A DNA stretch of 58,840 nt, from assembly GCA_040902845.1 (NCBI GenBank), contig JBBDWM010000044.1, forward strand, positions 1-58,840, written 5' to 3'. The DNA comes from JALYNX01 sp040902845. GTDB taxonomy: Bacteria; Actinomycetota; Acidimicrobiia; Spongiisociales; ZC4RG35. The translations under genes were made by a program, and so were the position numbers. Of the stretch, positions 30,108 to 39,700 are shown piece by piece (within the stretch, counting starts at the first letter, position 1; each line of letters starts with the position of its first letter). The notes below the pieces were generated by a model, which worked only from the letters and a program-made list of their open reading frames with translations, was not told where the DNA came from and did no database searches.

Positions 30108-30863
30108 GTGCAGAGACTGATGCTTGTCGAGGACTCGTACCCGGATCATCCGGCGATGGACGTGGCGGTCAGCCATGCGACCCTGTCGGCGGTGGCCCGC
30201 GGCGAGATCGGCGGGGTCTTCCGTCTCCATGTCCCGGGATCGGTCGTGGCCTTCGGTAGGGCAGATCGGGTGCAACCGGGTTATCCCCTGGCGGTGAGGG
30301 CGGCCCAGGCCCACGGGTTTGCTGCGGTCGAGCGTCTCGCCGGCGGTCGAGCCGCCGTCTTTCACGGTCTCACCCTTGCCTTCTCGATGGCTTTGCCAGA
30401 CGACGACCCCCGGGTCGGCATTCGAGACCGATTCGAGGCCATTTCCGGTGTCATGGTGAAGGCCTTTCAGACCCTCGGGATCGACGCCCGGATAGGTCAG
30501 GTTCCCGGCGAATACTGCCCTGGCTCCTGGTCGGTGAATGTGGGTGGCCGGGTGAAGGTCATGGGTGTGGGCCAGCGTCTGGTGCGAGGCGCCGCCCATG
30601 TCGGCGGTGTAGTGGTGGTCGATGACGGGAAGGTCATCCGCGATATCTTGATCCCCGTCTATCGGGCCCTTCATCTCGATTGGGACCCGAGGACCTCAGG
30701 GGCGCTCGCCGACCGCTCTCCCGGTCTCGACAACTCCAAGGTGATCAAGGCGATCGTGAAGTCCCTGTCCGGGGTCTACGACCTGGAGCCGGGTCGATTG
30801 CCGGCTGAGTTGGCTGAAGAAGCCCGCAGACTCATCCCCGACCATCTGCCGCTGGTTGCCTGA
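30108..30863 (+). CDS. Lipoate-protein ligase A family protein
   Basis: The 251-residue protein has the biotin/lipoate ligase fold: VVAFGRADRVQPGYP, ERLAGGRAAVFHGLTLAFSM (the RRxxGGG-like adenylate loop), GEYCPGSWSVNVGGRVKVMGVGQRLVRGAAHVGGVVVV with the catalytic Lys. Family members attach lipoate or octanoate to acyl carrier domains of 2-oxoacid dehydrogenases and GcvH. Its stop overlaps the aroQ fusion start (TGATG). Confidence 0.85.
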   Translation: MQRLMLVEDSYPDHPAMDVAVSHATLSAVARGEIGGVFRLHVPGSVVAFGRADRVQPGYPLAVRAAQAHGFAAVERLAGGRAAVFHGLTLAFSMALPDDDPRVGIRDRFEAISGVMVKAFQTLGIDARIGQVPGEYCPGSWSVNVGGRVKVMGVGQRLVRGAAHVGGVVVVDDGKVIRDILIPVYRALHLDWDPRTSGALADRSPGLDNSKVIKAIVKSLSGVYDLEPGRLPAELAEEARRLIPDHLPLVA

Positions 30864-31960
30864 TGAGGGTCATCGTCCTCAACGGGCCCAATCTGAACCT
30901 GCTCGGAAGCCGTGAGCCTGAGGTCTACGGGTCGGTGACGCTCGGCGACCTGGAGACTCAGATTTCCGAATGGGCAGGCACGCTGGGGGTCGAGGCCTCC
31001 TTTCTCCAGTCGAATCATGAGGGAGAGCTGGTGGAGGCCATTCACGATGCGGCGGGAAGTGACGGGATAGTCATCAACCCGGGGGCCCTGACCCACACTT
31101 CGCGGGCCCTGGGCGACGCCCTTCACTCCGTTGCCGCCCCGGCGGTCGAGGTGCACATTTCCAATGTCAAGGAGAGGGAATCGTGGCGGGCGGTCTCCCT
31201 GGTGTCGCCGGCATGTGTCCGCACCATCTACGGCCGTGGGATCGTTGGATACCGGGATGCAATCCGCCATCTGGTCAATCGGGCGGCCGTGCCTCATGAG
31301 ACCCTGCGTTATGGGCCCCACCCCGACAACGTCGGCGACCTCCGTCTCCCCGCGATGGAGGCGGCCGGGCTGGGAGTCCTGGTCCACGGCGGTTTCTGGC
31401 GCCAGGAATACGAAAGGGATCCCATGGAGACGCTGGCCGTCGACCTGGTCAAACGAGGGTGGGCCACCTGGAACATCGAGTACCGGCGTCTTGGAAGGGG
31501 TGGGGGCTGGCCCGGATCCGGGCAAGACGTCAAGCTGGCTTTGGATTACATCCGCCAGCGCCCGGACATGGGATCACTGGCCGTTGCGGCAATCGGGCAC
31601 TCGGCGGGCGGCCATCTGGCCCTTTGGGCCGCCAACAAGCCGTCAGTTCGACCGATCGGTCTCACTGTGGGCCTGGCCGCGGTCACCGACCTCGCATCTC
31701 TGGCGGCGTTGGGGGGCGCGGGCAGCAGCGAGGCGAAACGGCTTCTCGGCGCTGGGGCGCCCCCGGTCCTCGACGCCCCGTCGCCGACCCTTCTCGTGCA
31801 TGGCGACCAGGACGAACTGGTGCCTGTTTCCCACAGCACCCGTCTCGGTGACGTAGCGCGGGTCGAGATCTTCCCCGGGCTCGGTCATTTCGATTTGCTG
31901 GATCCCACTCGCGAGCATTGGTCGACGGTTTTCGCGGCCTTGGAAAATGCCGAAAGCTGA
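30863..31960 (+). CDS. aroQ: Type II 3-dehydroquinate dehydratase fused to an alpha/beta hydrolase
   Basis: Residues 1-145 are a complete AroQ: LNGPNLNLLGSREPEVYGSVTL with the catalytic Tyr, INPGALTHTS, and VEVHISNVKERESWRAVSLV with the catalytic His. It dehydrates 3-dehydroquinate in the shikimate pathway. From about 150 on a second domain resembles the BD-FAE-like alpha/beta hydrolases: VHGGFWRQEYERD, nucleophile GHSAGGH, HGDQDELVPV and GLGHFD, so the triad is intact. The two lie in one uninterrupted frame. The hydrolase substrate is unknown. Confidence 0.88.
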   Translation: MRVIVLNGPNLNLLGSREPEVYGSVTLGDLETQISEWAGTLGVEASFLQSNHEGELVEAIHDAAGSDGIVINPGALTHTSRALGDALHSVAAPAVEVHISNVKERESWRAVSLVSPACVRTIYGRGIVGYRDAIRHLVNRAAVPHETLRYGPHPDNVGDLRLPAMEAAGLGVLVHGGFWRQEYERDPMETLAVDLVKRGWATWNIEYRRLGRGGGWPGSGQDVKLALDYIRQRPDMGSLAVAAIGHSAGGHLALWAANKPSVRPIGLTVGLAAVTDLASLAALGGAGSSEAKRLLGAGAPPVLDAPSPTLLVHGDQDELVPVSHSTRLGDVARVEIFPGLGHFDLLDPTREHWSTVFAALENAES

Positions 31961-32048
31961 CCAAATCCGAGTTGTCGCACTTATCCACAACTGGGTAGGG
32001 TTGCCGTTCCTTGGGCAGCGGTTTGAACCGCTGGTGGAGTCGCTTCAT

Positions 32049-32654
32049 ATGCGTTTGAGACGCTTGTCTTTCGTGGCCGGCTGGGCCGCGGTGGCCCTTC
32101 TGGCAATGGCCGGCTTTGCCGCGTTCGATACTCCCAATCCCACCGTCGACGAGATCGAGACCGAAGCCGCCGCAGCCAGCCTGGGACATACGACCGGGGC
32201 TTACGCAGGGCTCACTTTCGCCCTCCTGACCGGAGACCCGGCCGGGGTCGAGCAGGCAACGGGCTCGGACGACCCGGCGAACCTCCAACAGCCCGGGGAT
32301 CCGAGTGATCCGTCTTCGGAGGAGGAGCCGTCCACCGGTTCCATGGTCTCGGCGACGTCAGGTTGGCTGTCCCAGGTGCAGGTCAGGGCACTGGTTTCCC
32401 GATATTTCACCGCCGAGGATGCCAACAAGGCGGTGCGGGTGGCTTGGTGTGAGTCGAGATTCGACCCCAACTCGACCAACCTGCGAACCGGAGCCGTGGG
32501 GCTATTCCAACACCTTCCCCAGTACTGGGAAGAGCGAGCTTCCTCCGCCGGGTTCCCTGGGGCAGATCCCACCGATCCCGTTGCATCCACGGCGGCCGCG
32601 GCCTGGGCTGTGTACAACGGTGGCGGCTGGGACATCTTCGCCTGTAGGGGCTGA
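32049..32654 (+). CDS. Secreted lytic-transglycosylase-like (SLT) protein
   Basis: A 201-residue protein: signal peptide or anchor (LSFVAGWAAVALLAMAGFAAF), an acidic, Pro/Ser-rich linker (about 60-100), then a lysozyme-like domain AVRVAWCESRFDPNSTN with probable catalytic Glu135 and VGLFQHLPQYWEERA. Such proteins cut peptidoglycan glycan strands. The domain is short, as in actinobacterial Rpf/SLT-like proteins. ATG 32049 is chosen because it starts the signal peptide. Confidence 0.8.
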   Translation: MRLRRLSFVAGWAAVALLAMAGFAAFDTPNPTVDEIETEAAAASLGHTTGAYAGLTFALLTGDPAGVEQATGSDDPANLQQPGDPSDPSSEEEPSTGSMVSATSGWLSQVQVRALVSRYFTAEDANKAVRVAWCESRFDPNSTNLRTGAVGLFQHLPQYWEERASSAGFPGADPTDPVASTAAAAWAVYNGGGWDIFACRG

Positions 32655-32664
32655 AACCGTCGTC

Positions 32665-33057
32665 ATGGCCGATCGCAACGTGCTCGGCGGTGATCTGGAG
32701 CCTTGCGGCATCGATCCACTCACCGGCTTCTACCGGGACGGCGCCTGCGTCACCGGACCGGAGGACATCGGCAGTCACACCGTTTGCGCGGTGGTGACCG
32801 CGGAGTTCCTAGAACATCAGCGCAACATCGGAAACGACCTGAGCACCCCAATGCCCCAGTATCTATTCCCCGGCTTGGTGCCCGGTGATCGCTGGTGCGT
32901 GACCGCCATGAACTGGCTGCGTGCCCATCACGACGGGGTGGCGGCGCCGGTGGTCCTGGCCTCCACCCACGAACGGGCGCTCGACCTGATCCCGTTGCAG
33001 GTCCTTCACCAGCATTCGGTGGACGTCCCTGCCGATCCCGGGATCCTCGAGGCCTGA
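32665..33057 (+). CDS. DUF2237 family protein
   Basis: The 130-residue protein is a clear DUF2237 member: NVLGGDLEPCGIDPLTGFYRDGACVTGPEDIGSHTVCAVVTAEFL, GNDLSTPMPQYLFPGLVPGDRWC and PVVLASTHERALDLIPLQVLHQHSVD. The conserved Cys, His and Glu residues suggest a metal or active site, but no function is known. It starts 10 bp after the transglycosylase stop. Confidence 0.9.
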   Translation: MADRNVLGGDLEPCGIDPLTGFYRDGACVTGPEDIGSHTVCAVVTAEFLEHQRNIGNDLSTPMPQYLFPGLVPGDRWCVTAMNWLRAHHDGVAAPVVLASTHERALDLIPLQVLHQHSVDVPADPGILEA

Positions 33058-33074
33058 TCGCCAGCTGTGATGGC

Positions 33075-33272
33075 GTGCGGAGGATCGCGTTGACACTGCC
33101 CGAGGCGGTGGCGCTGTCGAATGGCCAGGAAACCTCGCAGTGGCAGGTCAAGGACCAGGGGTTCGTTTGGGAGAGGCCCCTGCGGCGCGCCAGCGAGCTA
33201 CCACGAAGGTCAAGAATCTGGAGCACCCTGCGAAAAGGGGCGTCGGTCGCCAATACTCATATGATCTCGTAG
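33075..33272 (+). pseudogene. Truncated MmcQ/YjbR-like (DUF419) gene remnant
   Basis: VRRIALTLPEAVALSNGQETSQWQVKDQGFVWERPLRRA matches the N-terminal strand-helix of YjbR-like proteins (family length about 115-120 residues), but after RRASEL the frame becomes unrelated and stops at codon 66. The missing half includes the conserved ADLG/K region, so this is a broken gene. It begins 18 bp after DUF2237. Confidence 0.55.
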
Positions 33273-33312
33273 AGGTGTGAACTGCCCCGGTCCAAATGGA
33301 AGTTGAGAGCCG

Positions 33313-34125
33313 GTGAACCGAAACATGATGCTTCGCGCGGAGATCAACGGGCTTACGGTGAGTTACCAGCGAACCGGTGACGGTCCGGCTTGTCTTCTAT
33401 TACACGGGTTCAGCCACGACTCACGGGTGTGGAGGCCCCAACTCGAGAGCCTCTCGGACCAGTTCACAGTCATTGCTTGGGACGCGCCCGGTGCGGGTCA
33501 ATCGCCCGACCCTCCGGGGACTTACGGGATTGAAGACTGGGCGGATTGCCTTGCGGTCTTCCTGGACGACGTCGGGGTTCAGGGGGCGCATGTCGTTGGT
33601 CTTTCCTGGGGAGGGCTCCTCGCCCAGGAGCTCTATCGACGCCACCCTGCCCGGGTGTGGTCGCTGGTGCTGGCCGATACCTACGCCGGCTGGAAGGGCT
33701 CCCTCCCCGAACCGATCCCCGAGGAGCGCTTGGCGGCCTGCCTGCGAGATGCGTCGCTGCCATCCAACGAGTTCGTGGCGGCGTACTTGCCGAGGATGTT
33801 CAGCGAGTCTGCAACGAAAGAAGTCCAAGAAGAGTTGGCAGGGATCATGTCCGACTTTCACCCGGGCGGTTTCCGATTGATGGCTACTGCTTTGGCGAAT
33901 GCCGACACCCGTGATCTTCTTCCGAACATCGCGGTACCCACCCTGCTGGTCTGGGGAGACGCCGACGCCAGGTCACCAATGAACGTCGCCCACCAGTTTC
34001 GCCATGCGATACCCGGCGCCCGGCTCGCAATCATCTCCGGGGCCGGGCATGTCAGCAACCTCGAGCAGCCGGCCCAGTTCGATACGGAGGTGCGCAACTT
34101 CTGCTTGTCTGTCTCGAACAGATGA
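33313..34125 (+). CDS. Alpha/beta hydrolase
   Basis: The 270-residue protein has the alpha/beta hydrolase core: ACLLLHGFSHDSRVWRPQ (oxyanion HG), nucleophile elbow GLSWGG, LLVWGDADARSP (acid) and GAGHVSNLEQP (His). It is close to the many unspecific esterase/hydrolase members of actinobacteria. The start could be GTG 33313 or ATG 33325. It follows a YjbR remnant and precedes a second, different hydrolase. Confidence 0.88.
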   Translation: MNRNMMLRAEINGLTVSYQRTGDGPACLLLHGFSHDSRVWRPQLESLSDQFTVIAWDAPGAGQSPDPPGTYGIEDWADCLAVFLDDVGVQGAHVVGLSWGGLLAQELYRRHPARVWSLVLADTYAGWKGSLPEPIPEERLAACLRDASLPSNEFVAAYLPRMFSESATKEVQEELAGIMSDFHPGGFRLMATALANADTRDLLPNIAVPTLLVWGDADARSPMNVAHQFRHAIPGARLAIISGAGHVSNLEQPAQFDTEVRNFCLSVSNR

Positions 34126-34186
34126 ACTTTGCGACGACCTCCGCTCCCGGGACAGGGTCACCTGAGAGCAGCCAAGGAGGCTGGAG

Positions 34187-34984
34187 ATGAAGCCGAGGGT
34201 CCTCACCTACCAGATCTCGGGGGAGGGCGATCCACTCATCCTGGTTCCGGGGGGACTGACGGGATGGTTGTCGTGGATTCCTCATCAAGAACGCCTTGAC
34301 GCCCATCACCGGATGGTCAGGGTCCAGCCGCTCCACAATGAATTGGGTTCGGCCGGGAAGCCCGGTGATCCCGGCTACACGGCCGAGGTCGAGCGAGAAA
34401 GCCTCCGCCTCACCCTCGACGAGTTGGCCATCGACAAGGCCGACTTCGCCGGTTGGTCGGGCGGGGGACGGGCCCTGATCGAGTTCGCCCTGGCTTATCC
34501 CGACAAGGTGCGATCCCTGACCCTGGTGGAGCCCGCCGCCTACTGGATTCTCCAGCAGATCGGCGAGGAAGACGCTGTGATCGCTGAGTTGAACGAGTTC
34601 ATTCACGGTCTGGCAGGACACGAGGTGACCGAGGAGGATTTGGCCAGGTTCCTTGGATACGCCGGATTCGTGGAGGATCCCGCAACGGCTCACCACAATC
34701 CCAATTGGGAGCGCTGGGTGCCCCACCGCATGGCCCTCTCGTGGCAGTCGGAAAAGTCGGATCGCTCGGGAAGGTCGGTGGAGGAGCTCTCATCGGTGAC
34801 CTGTCCGGTGCTGCTGGTCAAGGGAACCGTGACCCAGCCCTGGCTGAAACGGGTGGTGGACGTCCTCGGGGAGCGAATCCCTGATGCAAGAGTCGTCGAG
34901 CTACCCGGCGACCATGCCTGCCATATCCAAAGCATCGACCAGTTCTTGGAGGAACTCGAAGCGCATCTACATCGAGAACGTTGA
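34187..34984 (+). CDS. Alpha/beta hydrolase
   Basis: The 265-residue alpha/beta hydrolase has LILVPGGLTGWLSWIPHQ, nucleophile GWSGGGRA, LLVKGTVTQPW and a final GDHACHI with the catalytic His. It is not closely similar to the preceding hydrolase, so this is probably not a recent tandem duplication. AAGGAGGCTGG just upstream of the ATG is a good ribosome-binding site. The gene ends 8 bp from the convergent dnaE2 fragment. Confidence 0.88.
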   Translation: MKPRVLTYQISGEGDPLILVPGGLTGWLSWIPHQERLDAHHRMVRVQPLHNELGSAGKPGDPGYTAEVERESLRLTLDELAIDKADFAGWSGGGRALIEFALAYPDKVRSLTLVEPAAYWILQQIGEEDAVIAELNEFIHGLAGHEVTEEDLARFLGYAGFVEDPATAHHNPNWERWVPHRMALSWQSEKSDRSGRSVEELSSVTCPVLLVKGTVTQPWLKRVVDVLGERIPDARVVELPGDHACHIQSIDQFLEELEAHLHRER

Positions 34985-34992
34985 CACCTACG

Positions 34993-35697
34993 CTAGCGAA
35001 AATCCCGCGACTGGACGGTCTGGACCCCGATCGGCTTGAAGTCCCGGGCCACGATGTTGGTCACCCCGTCGTGGAACTCGAGGCGGCCTTCGATCACCAG
35101 CGCCGGGCTCTTCCGGACCACCTCCCGATGCTTCGCCCACACATCAGGCAACACCACGATGTTCAACAGCCCGGTCTCGTCCTCCAGATTGAGAAAGTAA
35201 ACACCCTTTGCGGTGCCCGGCCGCTGACGGTGGGTGACCACCCCCGCCACCTTCACCCGGGCCCGATGCTGCTCCACCTCCAAGGCTTGGGCCGCGGTCA
35301 GACAGCCCTCCAACTGATCCCGGATGAAACTCATCGGATGACGGCCCGATACCCCGGTCGCCCAGAGATCGGCCCGATGGGTTTCCTCGGCACTCATCCC
35401 CGGCAACTCGGGCGCCTCCACCCCCGGGGACAACGCCAGCCGCTCGGGGTCGATCTCGGCCAGGGCCCCGGCAGCCCACATCCCCTCCCGACGTCCGAGC
35501 CCGATCGACTCCAGCGCCCCCGACCCCGCCAGGCCTTCCAGTGAGTCCACCCCCAAACCGGTGCGAAACGCCAGATCCTCCGGCGACTCGAACAACCCAC
35601 CCAAGATCCGGGCCGCCACCCAGTCCACGATCGACCGATAACCATCGGCGTTGTGTGACTGTCGGTTCTTCTTCTCCCGAATCGCCGCCATCTGCAC
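34993..35697 (-). CDS. Second copy of the dnaE2 C-terminal region (fragment or mini-gene)
   Basis: From about residue 30 on, the 234 residues equal the C-terminus of the dnaE2 at 36729: a helix-hairpin-helix stretch (ARILGGLFESPEDLAFRTGL) and an OB-fold (VKVAGVVTHRQRPGTAKGVYFLNLEDETG), ending SRDFR. The polymerase domains are missing. The first ~30 residues (MQMAAIREKKNRQSHNADGY) are unrelated to the polymerase. It may be a remnant or a small nucleic-acid-binding protein; no stop interrupts the frame. Confidence 0.6.
   Translation of the reverse strand: MQMAAIREKKNRQSHNADGYRSIVDWVAARILGGLFESPEDLAFRTGLGVDSLEGLAGSGALESIGLGRREGMWAAGALAEIDPERLALSPGVEAPELPGMSAEETHRADLWATGVSGRHPMSFIRDQLEGCLTAAQALEVEQHRARVKVAGVVTHRQRPGTAKGVYFLNLEDETGLLNIVVLPDVWAKHREVVRKSPALVIEGRLEFHDGVTNIVARDFKPIGVQTVQSRDFR
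35003..35580. repeat. 578-bp direct duplication, copy 1 (dnaE2 3' region)
   Basis: Every base I compared with 36739-37316 is the same, at a constant offset of 1736. Just outside, the two copies still encode the same residues but with other codons (for example DFR-stop is GATTTTCGCTAG here and GACTTCAGATAG there). Confidence 0.9.
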
Positions 35698-35814
35698 CCG
35701 CCCGATCGTGCCTCCGCCGTCCGTCAGCTGTCGGGCAGGTGCTGTCAGAATCTCCTCGCCTGACGGGTGCGGGGCCGCACCGGGATTTGGCGCGGCTCCG
35801 CACGCTGCGGTTGG

Positions 35815-36333
35815 CTAACTCAAATCGGCGCAAGCGATCTTTTGCCCCCCGGGAGCAGGGGCGTGGATCACCACCGACACGGCTGTGTTGCCCGCGTGCT
35901 CACCGACCATCGCCTTGCCATTGGCGTGGCCGGCGGCATTGGCGGTGAAGGGCCCCGGCCATATCTCGCTGTTGGGGCCGGGACCAGCGCCACCCACGAC
36001 GGGATACCCGAAGCTGTAGTGCACGCCGGCGTCTCCAGCGGCGCAGGATTGGAGGTGCACGTGGGAGCCGTAGGTGAGGCCCGGCCTCAGGCCAGCTACT
36101 TGGACGCTTACGATTGTTTTGCCGTCGCCGGTACGCACCATCTGCACCCGTCCGGTTACATCGGTGTAGCCAAGGCTCGGTCCCAAAGCGAACTCCGTAA
36201 GGTCACCGCTGGTGACCTGGGCGCCACCGCCGAGCGCTGGCACCGCGAAGGCCACCGCGACGAGCATTGCTATCGCCGTTAGGACTACCGCGTGCGGAAG
36301 CAGTCTCTTCATACGACTCGACATCCCACTCAT
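35815..36333 (-). CDS. Secreted Cu/Zn-superoxide-dismutase-like / CHRD-type protein
   Basis: About 172 residues: a signal peptide (LLPHAVVLTAIAMLVAVAFAVPALG) then a beta-sandwich with SOD-like spacing, YGSHVHLQSCAAGDAGVHYSFG (HxH), EIWPGPFTANAAGHANGKAMV and AVSVVIHAPAPGGQKIACADL. The HxH, the later His residues and the Cys pair resemble Cu/Zn-SOD, but not all canonical ligands are clear, so enzymatic activity is unsure. ATG 36333 is chosen, with GGAG upstream. It sits between the two dnaE2 copies. Confidence 0.7.
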   Translation of the reverse strand: MSGMSSRMKRLLPHAVVLTAIAMLVAVAFAVPALGGGAQVTSGDLTEFALGPSLGYTDVTGRVQMVRTGDGKTIVSVQVAGLRPGLTYGSHVHLQSCAAGDAGVHYSFGYPVVGGAGPGPNSEIWPGPFTANAAGHANGKAMVGEHAGNTAVSVVIHAPAPGGQKIACADLS

Positions 36334-36348
36334 TCCTATGTTCTCCAA

Positions 36349-36728
36349 TCATTGATCGTCCGACTCAGATCGATTCGAATCGTCTTGGGTCGCTCAGACC
36401 CGCTCTGGTGTTCCACTCCTTTCGCACAGTCGAAATGCACAGTCGGTCTGACCAACTGTCTCCATCTACAGACGTAAAGGTGACTGGTTTGGGTGACGCG
36501 TTGGCGAAATATGCCGGAGTGCATCACATACTCCAATCTCGGTGTGAGGCAAACACGATCCGCCCACTCTCGGATTCGCCAGGGCTCGGTTCTCCGATGC
36601 AAGCGGCTCCCGCAATCATCCCGACGGAGAGCAAATACGACTCCGATTCGGCTTCTCGAACGTCTCGTGGCCATTTCTGCCTTCCTGAAAATGTCAGATG
36701 TCCGGCAGGGCCTGTTTATGACGCTCCT
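36349..36728. other. 380-bp lower-GC gap, no confident gene
   Basis: This stretch is visibly poorer in GC than its neighbours. The longest reading frame is a minus-strand 112-codon frame (36336-36674) rich in Arg and Cys, with no recognisable family, overlapping the start of the SOD-like gene. I see no RNA gene, hairpin terminator or transposon end. It may be the remains of an insertion between the two dnaE2 copies. Confidence 0.4.
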
Positions 36729-39700
36729 CTATCTGAAGTCCCGCGACTGGACGGTCTGGACCCCGATCGGCTTGAAGTCCCGGGCCACGATGTTGGTCAC
36801 CCCGTCGTGGAACTCGAGGCGGCCTTCGATCACCAGCGCCGGGCTCTTCCGGACCACCTCCCGATGCTTCGCCCACACATCAGGCAACACCACGATGTTC
36901 AACAGCCCGGTCTCGTCCTCCAGATTGAGAAAGTAAACACCCTTTGCGGTGCCCGGCCGCTGACGGTGGGTGACCACCCCCGCCACCTTCACCCGGGCCC
37001 GATGCTGCTCCACCTCCAAGGCTTGGGCCGCGGTCAGACAGCCCTCCAACTGATCCCGGATGAAACTCATCGGATGACGGCCCGATACCCCGGTCGCCCA
37101 GAGATCGGCCCGATGGGTTTCCTCGGCACTCATCCCCGGCAACTCGGGCGCCTCCACCCCCGGGGACAACGCCAGCCGCTCGGGGTCGATCTCGGCCAGG
37201 GCCCCGGCAGCCCACATCCCCTCCCGACGTCCGAGCCCGATCGACTCCAGCGCCCCCGACCCCGCCAGGCCTTCCAGTGAGTCCACCCCCAAACCGGTGC
37301 GAAACGCCAGATCCTCAGGAGATTCGAACAACCCACCCAGTATCCGGGCTGCCTCGATCCGGGTCACCTCCCTCTCCCCCAGGTTGCGCACATAACGAAG
37401 CCCCATCCGCACCCCGACCGGGGGACGGATCGGGTCGTCGGCGGTCCCCCGTCCCCTCCGCCACTGCTCACCGAGATACGACACCACGTCGTCGCGGTCG
37501 GCCTCGACCGGTTCGATGGTGCAGTCGTGCCACGACACATTCACATCCGGCCCCAGGACCACCACCCCGTGTCGTTGCGAGTCCTGGACCAGGGAGTTGG
37601 GGCTGTAGAACCCCATCGGCTGGGCGTTCAACAAGCCGGCCAGATACTCGGCCGGGTAATGGAAGCGGAGCCAGGCAGACATGTAGACGATGTAGGCAAA
37701 GCTGACAGAGTGGCTCTCCGGGAACCCGAAAGCGGCGAAACCCTGCAGCTTCTCCCAGATCTCGTCGGCGGCGGCACCGACTATCCCGTTGGCGGCCATC
37801 CCGGCAAACAGATCGTCGCGGAGCTTTCCCATCGCCTTCTCCGAGCGTTTGTGAGTCATCGCCTGACGGAGCCGGTCGGCCTGGCCCCCGTCGAACCCGG
37901 CACAGATCCGGGCTAGTTCCATCAACTGCTCCTGGAAGATGGGGACCCCCAGGGTCTTGGCCAGGATCGGCTCGGTCGAAGGATGGGGAAAGCGGACCGG
38001 CTCTTCCCCACTGCGCCGACGCAGATAGGGGTGGACCGATTGGCCCTGGATCGGGCCGGGTCGGATCAGGGCCACCTCCACCGCCAGGTCGTAGAAGGTT
38101 TTCGGTTTCATCTTGGGCAGGGTCGCCATCTGAGCCCGGGACTCGATCTGGAACAGGCCGACGGTGTCGGCCCGGGTGATCGAGCGGTAGATCGCCGGCT
38201 CCTGGGGGATGACCGCGAGGTCGATGTCGATCCCGTGGGTGTCCTCGATCAGGTCGTGGGCGAGGTGGAGTGCGTTGAGCATCCCCAGACCGAGCAGGTC
38301 GAACTTGACGATCCCCACCGCCGCCGAGTCGTCCTTGTCCCATTGCAGGACGGTCCTCCCCTCCAACCGCCCCCACTCCAAGGGCACCACCTGCCACAGA
38401 GGGCGGTCGGCGATCACCATCCCCCCGGAATGGATCCCGAGGTGCCGGGGGTAGCCGTCGAGACGCCAGCAGATGTCGTAGATCATCTCGCTGGTCATGC
38501 CTTCGGGAAGCGGGGTGTCGAGACGGAGTTGGGCCGGATCGCGGGTGTCCACATACTTGGAGAGCCCATCTACCTGGGCCTGGGTGAACCCGAAAGTCTT
38601 GGCCACGTCCCGCAGCACCGATTTGGCCCGATAGGTGATGACGTTGGCCACCATCGCCGCCCGCTCCCGCCCGTACTTGCGATAGCAGTATTGGATGACC
38701 TCTTCGCGCCGGTCGGCCTCGAAGTCGATGTCGATGTCGGGTGGCCTTCCCCGCTCTTCGGAGAGAAAACGCTCGAAAGGGAGTTGGAGCCGGATCGGGT
38801 CGACCCGGGTCAGGCCGAGACAGCGACAGACCGCCGAGTCGGCGCCCGAGCCCCGGATCTGGCAGTAGATGTCCTGAGAGCGGGCGAAGTCGATGATGTC
38901 CTTGACCACCAGGAAGTACCCGGGGAACCCGAGTTTCCCGATGATGTCCAGTTCGTGCTCCAACCGCCGTCTCGCCCCGGGGTCGATGCCGTCGTCACTC
39001 CCGGCGTAGACCTCCCGCGCCCCCTCCCAGGTCAGATGACGCAGATAGTCCATCTCGTCCTGGAAATGGCCGGGCATCGGGAAGTCGGGGAGGTTGGGAG
39101 CGACCAGACCCAGATCGAAAGCCAGACGCCGGCCCAGCTCCCCGGCCCGGGCCACCGCCCCCGGATAACGAGCGAACCTCGCCGTCATTTCCACAGGATG
39201 CTTGAGATACCGCTCGTCGCTGGCCGGGCGAAACCCGTCAGCAAGCGCCAGGGTGCGTCTCCCCCCGATGGCGGCCAGGACCTCGGAGAGATAAGCGTCC
39301 TTGCGCTGGTAGTAGTGGATCTGGTTGGTGGCGACCACGGGGAGGGCCAGTTTTTGTGACACCTCCCACATCAGGTCGTTGCGGGGATCGTCTTCGGGCA
39401 TTCTGTGATGCCACAACTCGAGATGGAGCCGAGCCCCGAACAGCTCCCTCAGCTTCGAGCTCTCCCTGATGGTTGCCCCCAGGTCCCCCCGCGAGGCGGC
39501 CTTGGGCACCGCCCCAAAATGACATCCGGTCAGGGCGTGGACATCGGAACCCTTGGCCACCTCCGCCAGATCGTCCCAGACATATACCGGGTGGTCCTTC
39601 TCCCCTCGGAGCTGGGCCTTGGTGACCAGATTGGAAAGGGCTCGATAGCCATCTGGTGAGCCGGCAAGCAGCACCAGGTGATCGGTCTCGGGGAGATCGG

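Noticed and set aside
30000..30674. Upstream extension of the lipoprotein gene at 29232
   Set aside because: The frame is open, but it is antisense to the lipoate-ligase-like gene; the Shine-Dalgarno and signal peptide place the start at 29993.
37983..39359. Long plus-strand reading frame of about 458 codons opposite dnaE2
   Set aside because: It is the antisense shadow of a high-GC gene; its composition (many Asp, Val, Leu, Gly, His, Pro) matches no family, while the minus strand encodes a complete DnaE2.
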